NCBI GenBank assembly: GCA_002385885.1 | Contig: DGEI01000005.1 | Span: 1 to 41,218 of the forward strand | DNA length: 41,218 bases | From: Firmicutes bacterium UBA3930 | GTDB lineage: Bacteria > Bacillota > Clostridia > Caldicoprobacterales > Caldicoprobacteraceae | Direction of reading: 5' to 3' | In this document: positions 17,290 to 26,480 of the stretch, one piece after another | How positions within the stretch are numbered: position 1 is the first letter of the stretch | Layout: every line of letters begins with the position of its first letter | Translations under genes and position numbers: made by a program | The notes under the pieces: model-generated | Seen by the model: only the letters and a program-made list of their open reading frames with translations | Databases searched by the model: none | Told to the model about the DNA's origin: nothing

Positions 17290-18897
17290 ATGAACAGATT
17301 TTCCCGGGAGGAGTTTAAAATAAAAGCAATGGAAAAACGCGCGGCATATTTAATTGAAAAACTGCTGGCATACGGATTGGCCAATGACATGATATCGGGA
17401 CAGGATGTCGTATATATACGGAACCAGCTCCTTGATCTTCTGATGATAGAGGAACCTTATTCCATGCCTGTGGATCCGGAAGCTTCGGATGTACCCGATA
17501 CGGCAACTCCTGTTCTGGATGAGCTTTTGGATTATGCTGTCCGGCGTGGTATAATTCCCGAGGACACCTTGACCCACAGGGACCTGTTTGATACCAGGAT
17601 AATGGGTTTACTGATGCCCAGGCCATCCGATGTCATTTGCCGGTTTGAAATGCTTAAAAACAAAAAAGGTATCAGGGCTGCCACACAGTATTTTTACGAC
17701 CTTTGCAGAAAATCCGGCTACATACGCGTAAACCGTATTGCCCGGAATATAATATGGCAGTACGAGAGCGGATTTGGACAGCTGGAAATTACCATAAACC
17801 TCACAAAACCGGAAAAGGATCCCAGGGAAATTGCGGCTTTAAAGCAGGCTCCCCAGGTTGGATATCCCAAATGTTTGCTTTGTCCGGAGAATGTTGGTTA
17901 TGCCGGAAGGATTAATCACCCGGCACGGCAGACCCTTCGCGTGCTTCCTCTCGAGCTTCATGGCGAACGATGGTATTTTCAGTACTCTCCTTATGTGTAT
18001 TACAATGAACACTGTATTGTGCTGAGCCATGAACATGTCCCCATGAAGATTACCCGTCAAACCTTTGAACGGCTTTTTGATTTTCTTGAACTTTTTCCCC
18101 ATTATTTCATAGGTTCCAATGCTGATTTGCCAATAGTCGGGGGATCTATATTGAATCATGACCATTTTCAGGGTGGTTTCCATACCTTTCCTATGGAAAG
18201 GGCGCCTATAGAGTATGATCTCCATTGTGCTGAATATCCTGATGTCAATATCGGGGTTGTTCATTGGCCTATGTCAGCTGTCAGGATATCTCACCATAAA
18301 CCGGAGATTATCGTGGAGCTGGCTGATAAACTGCTCAACCTGTGGAGGGATTATTCGGATCCGGCAGTGGATATTCTGAGTTATTCCATAAATGAAAAGG
18401 GAGAAAGAATACCTCATAATACCGTTACTCCTATAGCAAGAATGACAGATGACGGTTTGTATCAGCTTGATTTGGTATTTAGAAATAACCGTACCAGCGA
18501 AGAACATCCGATGGGAATATTCCATCCACATCAGGAACTTCATCATATTAAGAAGGAAAATATCGGATTAATCGAGGTAATGGGCTTGTTTATACTTCCC
18601 GGCCGTTTGAAAGCTGAGCTTGATGCTGTTAAGGATATTTTAACCGGCAAAAAGATAATTAATGAAGATATTTGCATGGAACCGCATCCCCTTAATAAGC
18701 ATCTTGATTGGATTAAGGATCTGATTGAAAAATACGGGAATAATCACAACGATGAAGAAGCAAGAAGAATTATCAGGGATTCCGTAGGCCGAAAGTGCCT
18801 CCAGGTCCTGCATCATGCAGGTGTGTTTAAAGTTTCCGGAGAAGGACGCCGGGCTTTTAACCGGTTCCTTAAAACGGCTGGAATAAAGACAGGTTAG
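17290..18897 (+). CDS. galT: UDP-glucose--hexose-1-phosphate uridylyltransferase, class II
   Basis: GalT exchanges galactose-1-phosphate with UDP-glucose in the Leloir pathway. Its 535-residue length and the motifs SNADLPIVGGSILNHDHFQGG and HPHQELHHIKKENIGLIE identify the class II enzyme typical of Firmicutes, not the shorter class I. The start has no clear Shine-Dalgarno site; an in-frame ATG at 17329, with GGGAGGAG about 15 bases upstream, is an alternative. It lies between a transporter and galK. UDP-galactose epimerase is not present nearby. Confidence 0.95.
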   Translation: MNRFSREEFKIKAMEKRAAYLIEKLLAYGLANDMISGQDVVYIRNQLLDLLMIEEPYSMPVDPEASDVPDTATPVLDELLDYAVRRGIIPEDTLTHRDLFDTRIMGLLMPRPSDVICRFEMLKNKKGIRAATQYFYDLCRKSGYIRVNRIARNIIWQYESGFGQLEITINLTKPEKDPREIAALKQAPQVGYPKCLLCPENVGYAGRINHPARQTLRVLPLELHGERWYFQYSPYVYYNEHCIVLSHEHVPMKITRQTFERLFDFLELFPHYFIGSNADLPIVGGSILNHDHFQGGFHTFPMERAPIEYDLHCAEYPDVNIGVVHWPMSAVRISHHKPEIIVELADKLLNLWRDYSDPAVDILSYSINEKGERIPHNTVTPIARMTDDGLYQLDLVFRNNRTSEEHPMGIFHPHQELHHIKKENIGLIEVMGLFILPGRLKAELDAVKDILTGKKIINEDICMEPHPLNKHLDWIKDLIEKYGNNHNDEEARRIIRDSVGRKCLQVLHHAGVFKVSGEGRRAFNRFLKTAGIKTG

Positions 18898-19060
18898 AAT
18901 GAAGAGTTAAATCAGCATCAATATGAAAACAATTTAACAATATGGCTATTCAGTGTTTTCCCATACTGGATAATCCGACTGGCCATAATCAGAATAAAGA
19001 AGCGGCAAATCGGGTATAAACGCCGGATCAGGAGGCATACGGAGGAGGTATACTGGAACA

Positions 19061-20368
19061 ATGACATTGGATTTATTAAGGAAAAAGCTGAGAAGTACGA
19101 AAGCCAGGGACTTATTTACAAAACTGTATGGGCATGATCCACAGGTAGTGGAAAGACAAATCACCAGGTATATACGGGCTGCAGAACGGTTTTGCGAACT
19201 GTTTCCCCGGCTTAATAGTGAGGATTTTTTTGTTTTCAGCGCTCCCGGCCGTACCGAGATTGGGGGCAATCATACCGACCACAATGCAGGAAGGGTTTTG
19301 GCAGCAGGTGTCAGCCTGGATGCTATTGCTGTTGTTACCCGTTCCTCCGATAACGTGATTACCGTGTATTCGGAAGGGTATCCCGGGCCCTTTATAGTTA
19401 AACTGGAAGATTTATATCCCAAAAGAGAAGAGGAAGGAACCACAACTGCCATAATAAGAGGGATTGCAAGCCGGATGAAGGAATTGGGATATGGGATAGG
19501 CGGATTTAATGCCTATATAACCAGCGATGTATTGGGAGGTTCGGGCCTGAGCTCTTCAGCCTGCATCGAGGTTTTGCTTGGAAACATAATAAATTACCTG
19601 TACAATGAAGGGGAAATTGATGGAATACTTTTGGCCAGGATTGGGCAATATGCGGAGAATGTATATTTTAACAAGCCCTGCGGACTGATGGATCAGATTG
19701 CCTGTGCCATAGGAGGATTTGTAACCATTGATTTTAAAGATCCTGTCAATCCGGTTGTTAAGAAGATAGATTTTGATTTTGAATCGCAGAATTATTCCCT
19801 GCTGGTAGTTAATACCGGGGGCAGCCATGCCGATCTTACCGATGATTATGCGGCCATTCCTGCAGAAATGAAATCTGTAGCCAATGCCCTTGGAAGGACG
19901 GTTTGCAGGGAGATCACAATGGATGAGCTTATACAGCAAATTCCCAGGCTCCGCCGGGAAGCAGGCGATCGCGCTGTTTTAAGGGCAATGCACTTCCTGA
20001 GAGAGGATAGGAGGGTTGTGCAGCAGGTGGACGCTTTAGAAAAAGGGGATTTTAACAGGTTCCTCAAACTAGTCAATGAATCCGGAAACAGCTCATGGAA
20101 GCGTCTGCAAAACTGTTATACCGTTAAAAATCCCCATGAGCAGGGTATAACCCTGGCATTGAGCCTGACTGAAGATTTTTTAAACAGGGCTGATGCGGGT
20201 GCCTGCAGAGTTCATGGAGGGGGATTTGCCGGTACTATTCTTGTCTTCATGCCGAATGAATTGCTGAATGAGTATATTGAGCTTATTGAAAATATATTCG
20301 GAAACAGTTCTGTAACGGTATTAACCATAAGAACATATGGAACACTGTGCATAAATATGCTGATATAA
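19061..20368 (+). CDS. galK: Galactokinase
   Basis: GalK phosphorylates galactose at C1 as the first committed step before GalT. The N-terminal signature GRTEIGGNHTDHNAG binds the sugar. The GHMP ATP loop reads VLGGSGLSSSA, and the third motif is CRVHGGGFAGTI. Length is 435 residues. GGAGGAGG is about 12 bases before the ATG. It sits 163 bases after galT in the same direction, probably on one transcript. The C-terminal end (TYGTLCINMLI) differs from the usual GalK tail but no key motif is missing. Confidence 0.94.
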   Translation: MTLDLLRKKLRSTKARDLFTKLYGHDPQVVERQITRYIRAAERFCELFPRLNSEDFFVFSAPGRTEIGGNHTDHNAGRVLAAGVSLDAIAVVTRSSDNVITVYSEGYPGPFIVKLEDLYPKREEEGTTTAIIRGIASRMKELGYGIGGFNAYITSDVLGGSGLSSSACIEVLLGNIINYLYNEGEIDGILLARIGQYAENVYFNKPCGLMDQIACAIGGFVTIDFKDPVNPVVKKIDFDFESQNYSLLVVNTGGSHADLTDDYAAIPAEMKSVANALGRTVCREITMDELIQQIPRLRREAGDRAVLRAMHFLREDRRVVQQVDALEKGDFNRFLKLVNESGNSSWKRLQNCYTVKNPHEQGITLALSLTEDFLNRADAGACRVHGGGFAGTILVFMPNELLNEYIELIENIFGNSSVTVLTIRTYGTLCINMLI

Positions 20369-20522
20369 AAGTAAAAGCCATTTCCTCTTAAGGTTGCTGC
20401 CGTGTTTTCCCTCCGGCAATTTAATTAGCAAATTTAAGCATTTAAAAGAATTCTTAGGCAAAAGATATGTAAACGGTAGTGAATAGAAAAAAATGGTCAA
20501 ATATTTTCCTTTATGACATATA

Positions 20523-20545
20523 TTTGACTTTGACTATCTTTGACT
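20523..20545. promoter_or_regulatory. CtsR-type operator before hsp20
   Basis: On the minus strand the sequence reads AGTCAAA-GAT-AGTCAAA (20529-20545), a perfect match to the CtsR heptad direct repeat (RGTCAAA NAN RGTCAAA, from memory of the Bacillus consensus). A third heptad abuts it at 20523-20529. The site covers the -35 region of the hsp20 promoter, as expected for repression that is lifted by heat. Confidence 0.75.
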
Positions 20546-20559
20546 ATATAGCCTATAAT
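20530..20559 (+). promoter_or_regulatory. Sigma-A-type promoter of hsp20
   Basis: TTGACT (20530-20535) and a consensus TATAAT (20554-20559) are 18 bases apart. The -35 box lies inside the CtsR-type repeats. Confidence 0.6.
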
Positions 20560-20607
20560 ATAATTGCAAATTGAGGAAATAATATTAATAAAAAAGGAGT
20601 GAGCATA

Positions 20608-21066
20608 ATGCGGGATATTACACCCTTCAGAAGAAGACGTTCAGCTTTGACACCCGGTGAGTTAATCAGGGACTTTTTTGGCAGAGATCTCCTGGAAGAG
20701 TTTTTTGATACAGGTTTCTTAACTGGTTTCGGTTCCGGTATGGCCGGTATAAGGGCCGATATCAAAGAGACGGATAAAGAATACATCGTTGAGGCTGAAA
20801 TGCCTGGATTTGCAAAAGAAGACATAGAAATTGAACTGATGGACGACAGGTTGACTATTACAGGCAAACGTAACCAAAGTGTAAATGAAGAAAGAAGCAA
20901 TTTCATCCGCCGTGAAAGAAGATACGATCAAGTGTCCAGGACATTTCTGTTGGATGGTGTAAAACAGGAAGCCGTGACAGCGGATTACAAAAACGGCATA
21001 CTGCGTATCGTGCTTCCAAAGGCTGAAGATTATACAAAACGCAGAAGAAGAATCGATATAAATTAA
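20608..21066 (+). CDS. Small heat shock protein, Hsp20/alpha-crystallin family
   Basis: This 152-residue chaperone holds unfolding proteins without ATP. The N-terminal arm is arginine-rich. The alpha-crystallin domain covers about residues 45-145 (ADIKETDKEYIVEAEMPGF, LTITGKR, RTFLLDGV and the A-x-x-x-NGILRIVLPK motif). I chose the ATG at 20608 because AAGGAG is eight bases before it; an upstream GTG would overlap this site. It is a single-gene unit between a CtsR-type controlled promoter and a strong terminator. Confidence 0.95.
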   Translation: MRDITPFRRRRSALTPGELIRDFFGRDLLEEFFDTGFLTGFGSGMAGIRADIKETDKEYIVEAEMPGFAKEDIEIELMDDRLTITGKRNQSVNEERSNFIRRERRYDQVSRTFLLDGVKQEAVTADYKNGILRIVLPKAEDYTKRRRRIDIN

Positions 21067-21097
21067 TAGTTTAGATATCGGCTGAAAACCAAAATGT

Positions 21098-21133
21098 AAA
21101 AGGGGTACAGTTATAATTGACTGTACCCCTTTT
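21098..21133. terminator. Bidirectional terminator between hsp20 and the transglycosylase gene
   Basis: A perfect 14-bp stem (AAAAGGGGTACAGT with ACTGTACCCCTTTT) and 8-nt loop has A- and T-runs on either side, serving both convergent genes. Confidence 0.9.
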
Positions 21134-21173
21134 GCCATTAAAAAAATAATCACCGATTGCAATTGCATCTATA

Positions 21174-21851
21174 TTATTCAAGATACTGCCGTATTCTTTC
21201 TATGTATCTGCGGGTTTCGGCAGGAAGTTTTGCGAATTGAACAGGATCGTTCAAATCGGTAATCCCGCCGGACTCAATTCTGGCAGGGCCCCAGTTATAG
21301 GCTGCCAGGGCCAGATCAATATTTCCGTTAAAGCGGGTGAGCAGATTCTGTAAATATCGTACGCCTCCGTCAATATTCTGAACCGGGTCAAACGGGTTGG
21401 AAACTCCCAGATATTCGGCCGTACCCGGCATAAGCTGCATTAATCCCATGGCTCCTGCCGGTGATACCGCCAGTGGATTAAAATTGGATTCGGTTTTTAT
21501 TACGGCTTTTATAAGCCGGGGATCTACCCCATATTTGGCGGCTGTTTGGGCAATAATCTGGTCATAATTGGTGTTGCCGGGCAAGTATGCGCCCGGACCC
21601 GGATATAACAGCTGAGCATACATCAGCTGAGGGAATGACAGGTTATTCAAAGCCGGGCTGTAATAACCGCCGGATATGTTGCTGTTATTTTTATCATCAT
21701 CACTCTCGTTCCCGGCGTTGCCTGTTTGATTAAGCACATCACTAAAGGATGCGGAGTGTTTTTTTGTCTTTGAGAGGGTTACATTGCAGGGAAGACGGCT
21801 TTGAATCTCCTGGAGTTTCTGTTGGAATATCTGCCGAATTATATTGGACAT
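21174..21851 (-). CDS. Lytic transglycosylase (SLT domain)
   Basis: This 225-residue protein has a low-complexity N-terminal half and a C-terminal lysozyme-like SLT domain that cleaves the glycan strand of peptidoglycan. The catalytic Glu is in IKTESNFNP; AGAMGLMQLMPGTA and LALAAYNWGP are the other family motifs. The last differs from the common AYNAGP by Trp. No standard signal peptide is seen, as in several Firmicute homologues. AGGTGGGGAT precedes the ATG. Its role could be wall turnover or sporulation. Confidence 0.9.
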   Translation of the reverse strand: MSNIIRQIFQQKLQEIQSRLPCNVTLSKTKKHSASFSDVLNQTGNAGNESDDDKNNSNISGGYYSPALNNLSFPQLMYAQLLYPGPGAYLPGNTNYDQIIAQTAAKYGVDPRLIKAVIKTESNFNPLAVSPAGAMGLMQLMPGTAEYLGVSNPFDPVQNIDGGVRYLQNLLTRFNGNIDLALAAYNWGPARIESGGITDLNDPVQFAKLPAETRRYIERIRQYLE

Positions 21852-22184
21852 AGGATATCCCCACCTTTAATTTGTGAGTATATTTTACCATTTCATATTG
21901 TTGTAAGCAAGAAAACAAATCTATATAATATATATCGTCATAAGCCGTGAAAAACAATAGGCATAATTTTGCAGGATAAGCCGTGCGAAAAGCAAAAAAA
22001 ATGGCAAAATAATCAAGAGTGGTACGCCGGTACTGTGGTATAATACATTGTAGAGGTACCGGCAGCGGTATTGACGGACCTGATGGAGGATAAAGCATAT
22101 ATATTGCCGAATACTTTAATACGGGATTGGGATGGAACACCATTTGTCGGATGATTATGTTAATGACAAAGGAGAGATTTATCA
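21852..22184. other. Intergenic region between divergent slt and ldh, with inverted repeat
   Basis: It holds the ldh promoter, a GGTAC-based inverted repeat (described separately) and a leader of about 130 bases before ldh. No gene is apparent. Confidence 0.5.
22026..22063. promoter_or_regulatory. Inverted repeat around the ldh -10 box, putative operator
   Basis: GCCGGTAC (22026-22033) and GTACCGGC (22056-22063) form a perfect 8-bp inverted repeat. An extended -10 element (TGGTATAAT, 22036-22044) lies between the arms. A third GGTAC at 22021-22025 makes a direct repeat with the left arm. The cognate regulator is not known. Confidence 0.5.
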
Positions 22185-23138
22185 ATGGAAACCAAATTTT
22201 ATGGCAATAAGGTTACCATTATTGGAGCAGGGTTTGTAGGCGCTACAACTGCTTATGCGCTGATGATGGGTGGAACGGCTTCAGAAATTGTGTTGGTTGA
22301 TATAAATCAGAAGCGGCTTGAAGGGGAGGTAATGGATCTGAATCACGGTATTGCCTTTGTACCTCCCGTCAGGATAAGGTCCGGCACATATGAGGACTGT
22401 GCTGATTCCAACGTCGTTATAATCACAGCGGGGGTTGGCCAGAAGCCCGGAGAAACACGCATTGACCTGCTAAAGAGGAATATAGAGGTATTTTATTCTA
22501 TAACACCAAAGATAGTAGAGTATAACAAGGATTGTATTATTCTGGTAGTTACCAATCCGGTGGATATATTGACATATGCCACTCTTAAGATATCAGGGCT
22601 GCCACCCAGCCAGGTCATTGGTTCGGGAACCGTGCTGGACAGCGCCAGGTTCAGATTTTTGCTGGGACAGCACTGCCAGGTTGCCACCCAGAATATCCAT
22701 GCGTATATTATCGGGGAACACGGTGACAGTGAGGTACCTGCATGGAGTATTACAAATATTGCAGGCATGCCTATAGAACATTATTGTTTTCGCTGTGGAC
22801 GGGCCTGTTCAGCGGATGAAAAGACCAGGATCTTTGAGGATGTGAAAAATTCGGCATATAAAATTATTGAAGGGAAAGGCGCTACATATTATGCAGTGGG
22901 CCTTTCGGTGAGACGTATTGTAGAGGCCATAATGCGGGATGAAAATGTTGTCTTGTCAATATCATCGCTGATGCAGGGATACTATGGCGTTGAAGATGTT
23001 TGTCTGAGCCTTCCCACACTGATTAATGCCAAGGGAGTGGTAAAGGTATTGGAACTCCCGTTAAATGAACAGGAAAAGCAGGGATTCAGAAGATCAGCCG
23101 GTATCCTGAAGGGCTGGTTAAAAGAAGCCGGGCTTTAA
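22185..23138 (+). CDS. ldh: L-lactate dehydrogenase
   Basis: LDH reduces pyruvate to L-lactate with NADH, a fermentative end step. The 317-residue protein has the Rossmann motif GAGFVGATTAY, D39 for NAD, Q86 in GQKPGETR (the Gln that marks lactate rather than malate specificity), catalytic R92, a substrate Arg in SGTVLDSARFR and the proton-relay H179 in GEHGDSEVP. GGAGAG precedes the ATG. It has its own promoter with a likely operator and is followed 14 bases later by trmL. Confidence 0.96.
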   Translation: METKFYGNKVTIIGAGFVGATTAYALMMGGTASEIVLVDINQKRLEGEVMDLNHGIAFVPPVRIRSGTYEDCADSNVVIITAGVGQKPGETRIDLLKRNIEVFYSITPKIVEYNKDCIILVVTNPVDILTYATLKISGLPPSQVIGSGTVLDSARFRFLLGQHCQVATQNIHAYIIGEHGDSEVPAWSITNIAGMPIEHYCFRCGRACSADEKTRIFEDVKNSAYKIIEGKGATYYAVGLSVRRIVEAIMRDENVVLSISSLMQGYYGVEDVCLSLPTLINAKGVVKVLELPLNEQEKQGFRRSAGILKGWLKEAGL

Positions 23139-23152
23139 GGTGGGAGTTTGAT

Positions 23153-23641
23153 ATGCCTTTGCATGTTGTTTTGGTAGAACCTGAAATACCTCAGAATACC
23201 GGAAATATTGTTCGGACATGTGCTGCAACAGGCTGTATTTTGCATTTGGTCAGGCCCCTTGGCTTTTCGGTGGATGACCGGTATCTGAAACGAGCCGGTC
23301 TGGATTACTGGCATCTGGTTGATATACATTACCATGATTCAATAGACGAGATACTCAGCCAGTGCTCCGGTGCTGACTTTTATTTGGCTACTACCAAGGC
23401 TCCGAGGGATTATACCCAGGTGCAGTATACTCACGACAGTATAATATTTTTCGGGAAAGAAACGGCCGGTCTTCCGGAAGATTTATTGAAAAAGAATTAC
23501 GGACGCTGCATCCGGATCCCTATGAAACCGGAGGCCCGCTCCCTTAATCTGTCCAACTCAGTAGCTATTATTGTGTATGAAGCTATGAGGCAATTGGGTT
23601 TTCCCGGTTTGGAACCTGCGGGCAGGCTTAGGATGGCATAA
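23153..23641 (+). CDS. trmL: tRNA (cytidine/uridine-34 2'-O)-methyltransferase
   Basis: TrmL, a 162-residue SPOUT-family enzyme, methylates the ribose of the wobble base in tRNA-Leu isoacceptors. The N-terminal pattern EPEIPQNTGNIVRTCAATG and the C-terminal knot motifs FFGKETAGLP and RIPMKPEARSLNLSNSVAI are complete. It follows ldh by 14 bases and is probably on the same transcript. Functional coupling with ldh is not evident. Confidence 0.94.
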   Translation: MPLHVVLVEPEIPQNTGNIVRTCAATGCILHLVRPLGFSVDDRYLKRAGLDYWHLVDIHYHDSIDEILSQCSGADFYLATTKAPRDYTQVQYTHDSIIFFGKETAGLPEDLLKKNYGRCIRIPMKPEARSLNLSNSVAIIVYEAMRQLGFPGLEPAGRLRMA

Positions 23642-23779
23642 AGGAACAACCATGGATTGGTCATATTTCGCTATTTGGGATATAATGAGTTTAGGATGGT
23701 AATATACTGGTATTACTCAATAATAATGTTGGGAAATGAATCTTGAGCAAGCTTGGTATTAAGCCTGGGAGGGACCTGT

Positions 23780-25159
23780 ATGAAATTAAAGTTTGAAGCG
23801 GGGATGAACCAAAGCCAAAAGGCGGCTATAGCTCCGGAGCTTAATCAGGCATTGAAGGTGCTTCAGTATTCATCGGAGGAGCTGTACAGGTTCATACAGC
23901 ATGAAATGGAAATGAATCCTTTACTGGAGATATCTGACGAATCAGGAAGAGCCGGTGAAGAGAACGATGATTTCCCGGTAGACTGGAAGGAATACTTCAG
24001 CAGCGTCAGCTATCATGATGATCCTGATAATACGGCATACTATGAAGATGAGCGGGATTTTTCATATGAAAATATGGTTTACGGCGATATAACCCTGCAT
24101 GAGCATCTGTTTGAACAGCTGAAGGATTCGAATATTGGCCATCCTGATAAAAGAATTGCTTCCTTCATAATTGAAAATCTTGATGACAACGGTTATCTGC
24201 CTTTATCAAAACATGAGATTGCAAGCATTTTAGATGTGGACAGAAACAGTGTTTCCCGGATGCTCCGGTTAATACAAACCTTTGATCCTCCCGGGGTAGG
24301 TGCAAGAAGTCTGCGGGAATGCATGCTTATTCAGCTGGCACGGATGGGGAAACTGGATTCCACTGCAAAAATAATGATCCTGGAACATTTAGGGGATATT
24401 GCCCATAACCGGCTGGTACTGATCAGCAGGAAGCTGGGCATATCAATACAGGAAGTTCAACGGATTAGCGATGTTATTCGTTCCCTGGAACCGAAACCCG
24501 GCAGGAAATTTGCGGGTTCACGTGAGATACGGTATATTAAACCCGATGTTATTGTAAAAAGAATGGGAAATGATTATTATATATCGGTTCAGGAACATAC
24601 AACACCGCGACTGCGTATAAACCAGGCATATATGAAAATTCTTAAAGAGACCAGCCTGGATCCGGGTGATTCAGAGTACTTAAAAGAAAAGTTGAATAAG
24701 GCTTATTGCATTATGAAAGCCGTCGAACAGCGTAGAAATACCATTATAAAAGTGTCCAGATCCATAGTTGAGCGCCAGAAGGGATTTCTGGATAACGGGC
24801 CTCATATGCTGAAACCTCTTTCTCTGCAGATGGTTGCGTATGATTGTGGTTTGCATGTATCTACTGTGAGCCGTGCTATAGATAATAAATATATTCAGAC
24901 CCCCCGTGGAATTTTTGATATGAAATATTTCTTCACCGGTCCGGTAGAAACGGCAGGGGGATTTGAAATAACCGCTGTGGGAGTCAAAGAAATGATACGC
25001 AGTATAATTGCCGGGGAGAATTTGAGAAAGCCCCTCAGCGACCAAAAGATATCTGAAACATTGCAAGAGAAAGGTATAGATATATCACGCCGGACCGTTG
25101 CAAAATACAGGCAGCAGATGGGAATAGCCAATTCGGCGCTGCGAAAAAGATATTATTGA
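23780..25159 (+). CDS. rpoN: RNA polymerase sigma-54 factor
   Basis: RpoN (SigL in Firmicutes) directs polymerase to -24/-12 promoters and needs AAA+ activators. Region I near the N-terminus reads ELNQALKVLQYSSEEL; an acidic region II follows. The core-binding part and the HTH lead to the C-terminal RpoN box, SRRTVAKYR. Length is 459 residues, typical. I chose the ATG at 23780, with GGGAGGG six bases upstream; the longer frame from 23753 has no such site. No enhancer-binding activator gene is in the window. Confidence 0.96.
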   Translation: MKLKFEAGMNQSQKAAIAPELNQALKVLQYSSEELYRFIQHEMEMNPLLEISDESGRAGEENDDFPVDWKEYFSSVSYHDDPDNTAYYEDERDFSYENMVYGDITLHEHLFEQLKDSNIGHPDKRIASFIIENLDDNGYLPLSKHEIASILDVDRNSVSRMLRLIQTFDPPGVGARSLRECMLIQLARMGKLDSTAKIMILEHLGDIAHNRLVLISRKLGISIQEVQRISDVIRSLEPKPGRKFAGSREIRYIKPDVIVKRMGNDYYISVQEHTTPRLRINQAYMKILKETSLDPGDSEYLKEKLNKAYCIMKAVEQRRNTIIKVSRSIVERQKGFLDNGPHMLKPLSLQMVAYDCGLHVSTVSRAIDNKYIQTPRGIFDMKYFFTGPVETAGGFEITAVGVKEMIRSIIAGENLRKPLSDQKISETLQEKGIDISRRTVAKYRQQMGIANSALRKRYY

Positions 25160-25185
25160 TTTTTTGTTTTTTATCGGTATTTGTA

Positions 25186-25214
25186 TTGAAATTTCCAAGA
25201 ATTTAATATACAAT
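25186..25214 (+). promoter_or_regulatory. Sigma-A-type promoter of the cggR-gapA operon
   Basis: TTGAAA (25186-25191) and TACAAT (25209-25214) are exactly 17 bases apart. Transcription would start near 25221, upstream of the CggR-type repeats. Confidence 0.65.
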
Positions 25215-25263
25215 AGAAACGTAATTTAATTGTCCCTGCTGATCATTTTTTTATTGACATAGG

Positions 25264-25298
25264 CGGGACGTTTTTTGCACGGCGGGACAAAAGTGGAC
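25264..25298 (+). promoter_or_regulatory. CggR-type operator
   Basis: Two direct CGGGAC repeats (25264-25269 and 25283-25288) are 19 bases apart from start to start, close to the B. subtilis CggR operator (CGGGAC N6 TGTC, repeated every 20 bases, from memory). A GTCCC at 25232-25236 adds an inverted copy. The site lies between the promoter and cggR, where CggR can block elongation. Confidence 0.7.
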
Positions 25299-25314
25299 CG
25301 GAGTGGAGTGGTTT

Positions 25315-26346
25315 ATGGCGCAGCCCCATATATTACTAAAGAAAATAGTACCTGAGTTAATAGAACTGTATGAAAAGCGATATACTATATTGCGGAATAT
25401 ATATACTTTCCAGCCCATTGGGCGAAGAGCGCTGGCATCAAGCCTTGGCCTGGGTGAGAGAGTAGTCCGCAGTGAGACCGATTTCTTAAGAAATGCAGGT
25501 TTTCTGGATATCGGGCCTTCGGGGATGAGTGTTACGGCAGAAGGTGAATCGCTTCTTGAAAGCCTCAAAGATTTTACCCATAAGCTGAGAGGCCTTCATG
25601 AGCTGGAAAAGGGCCTTATAGAGAATCTTGGCTTACAGCATGCCATAGTTGTCCCCGGCGATGTGGATGAAGATCCTTTAGTTTTAAAGGACATCGGTAA
25701 AGCTGCTGCCAAGTATTTGAAAAGCATAATCACAAAGGGTAATATTATAGCTGTTACGGGCGGCTCCACCGTTGGCGCTGTTGCTGATGCCCTGTCTACA
25801 ACCCATGATCACACCGATATAGTGGTCGTGCCTGCCAGAGGCGGTATAGGCAGAAATGTTGAGTATCAATCCAATGTTATAGCCTCCATATTTGCAAAAA
25901 AGCTGGGAGGGCAGTACAGGCTTCTGCATATACCGGATCAGCTTCGGGCCGAGTCCATGGAAACCCTTATGAACGAACCCGATATAAGAAGCGTTATTGA
26001 GAATCTCAAAAATGCCGACATTCTTATATATGGAATCGGGCGGGCACGGGACATGATGCAGAGGAGAAACCTGCCGGCAAGCCTGCAGCAGGAGTTGGAA
26101 AATATGGGTGCTGCAGCTGAAGCCTTTGGGTATTTTTTCAATGCAAAGGGCGAGATTGTTTATGCATGTAATTCAATCTGGCTTAATATGGATAATCTCA
26201 AGCGCATTCCCAAGGTAATAGGTGTGGCCGGAGGCAGGCAAAAGGCGCAGGCTATAGTTGCCGTTCTTACCCATTGGAAAAATGGCGTTTTCGTCACTGA
26301 TGAGGGTGCTGCCCGTGAAATAATACGGCTGGTCAAGGACCGGTAA
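25315..26346 (+). CDS. cggR: Central glycolytic genes regulator CggR (SorC family)
   Basis: CggR represses the lower-glycolysis operon and is released by fructose-1,6-bisphosphate. The 343-residue protein has an N-terminal winged HTH (PIGRRALASSLGLGERVVRSE) and a C-terminal sugar-phosphate isomerase-like effector domain (VTGGSTVGAVADAL, VVPARGGIG, YGIGRA). I chose the ATG at 25315 behind GGAGTGGAG; a GTG at 25303 would lengthen it by four residues. It heads the gapA-pgk-tpiA-gpmI-eno operon just as in Bacillus, with a matching operator upstream. Confidence 0.95.
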   Translation: MAQPHILLKKIVPELIELYEKRYTILRNIYTFQPIGRRALASSLGLGERVVRSETDFLRNAGFLDIGPSGMSVTAEGESLLESLKDFTHKLRGLHELEKGLIENLGLQHAIVVPGDVDEDPLVLKDIGKAAAKYLKSIITKGNIIAVTGGSTVGAVADALSTTHDHTDIVVVPARGGIGRNVEYQSNVIASIFAKKLGGQYRLLHIPDQLRAESMETLMNEPDIRSVIENLKNADILIYGIGRARDMMQRRNLPASLQQELENMGAAAEAFGYFFNAKGEIVYACNSIWLNMDNLKRIPKVIGVAGGRQKAQAIVAVLTHWKNGVFVTDEGAAREIIRLVKDR

Positions 26347-26480
26347 TTCCAACCGGGGAATGCTGAAGCCACGGGTAAAGACGGATGTGCAAAAAGTATA
26401 AAATGCAGTTTCTGATGATTTAAGGAAGATGCTGTTTTTGACAGCAAAAATAAACAATATTAAGAAGGAGGAATACATAA

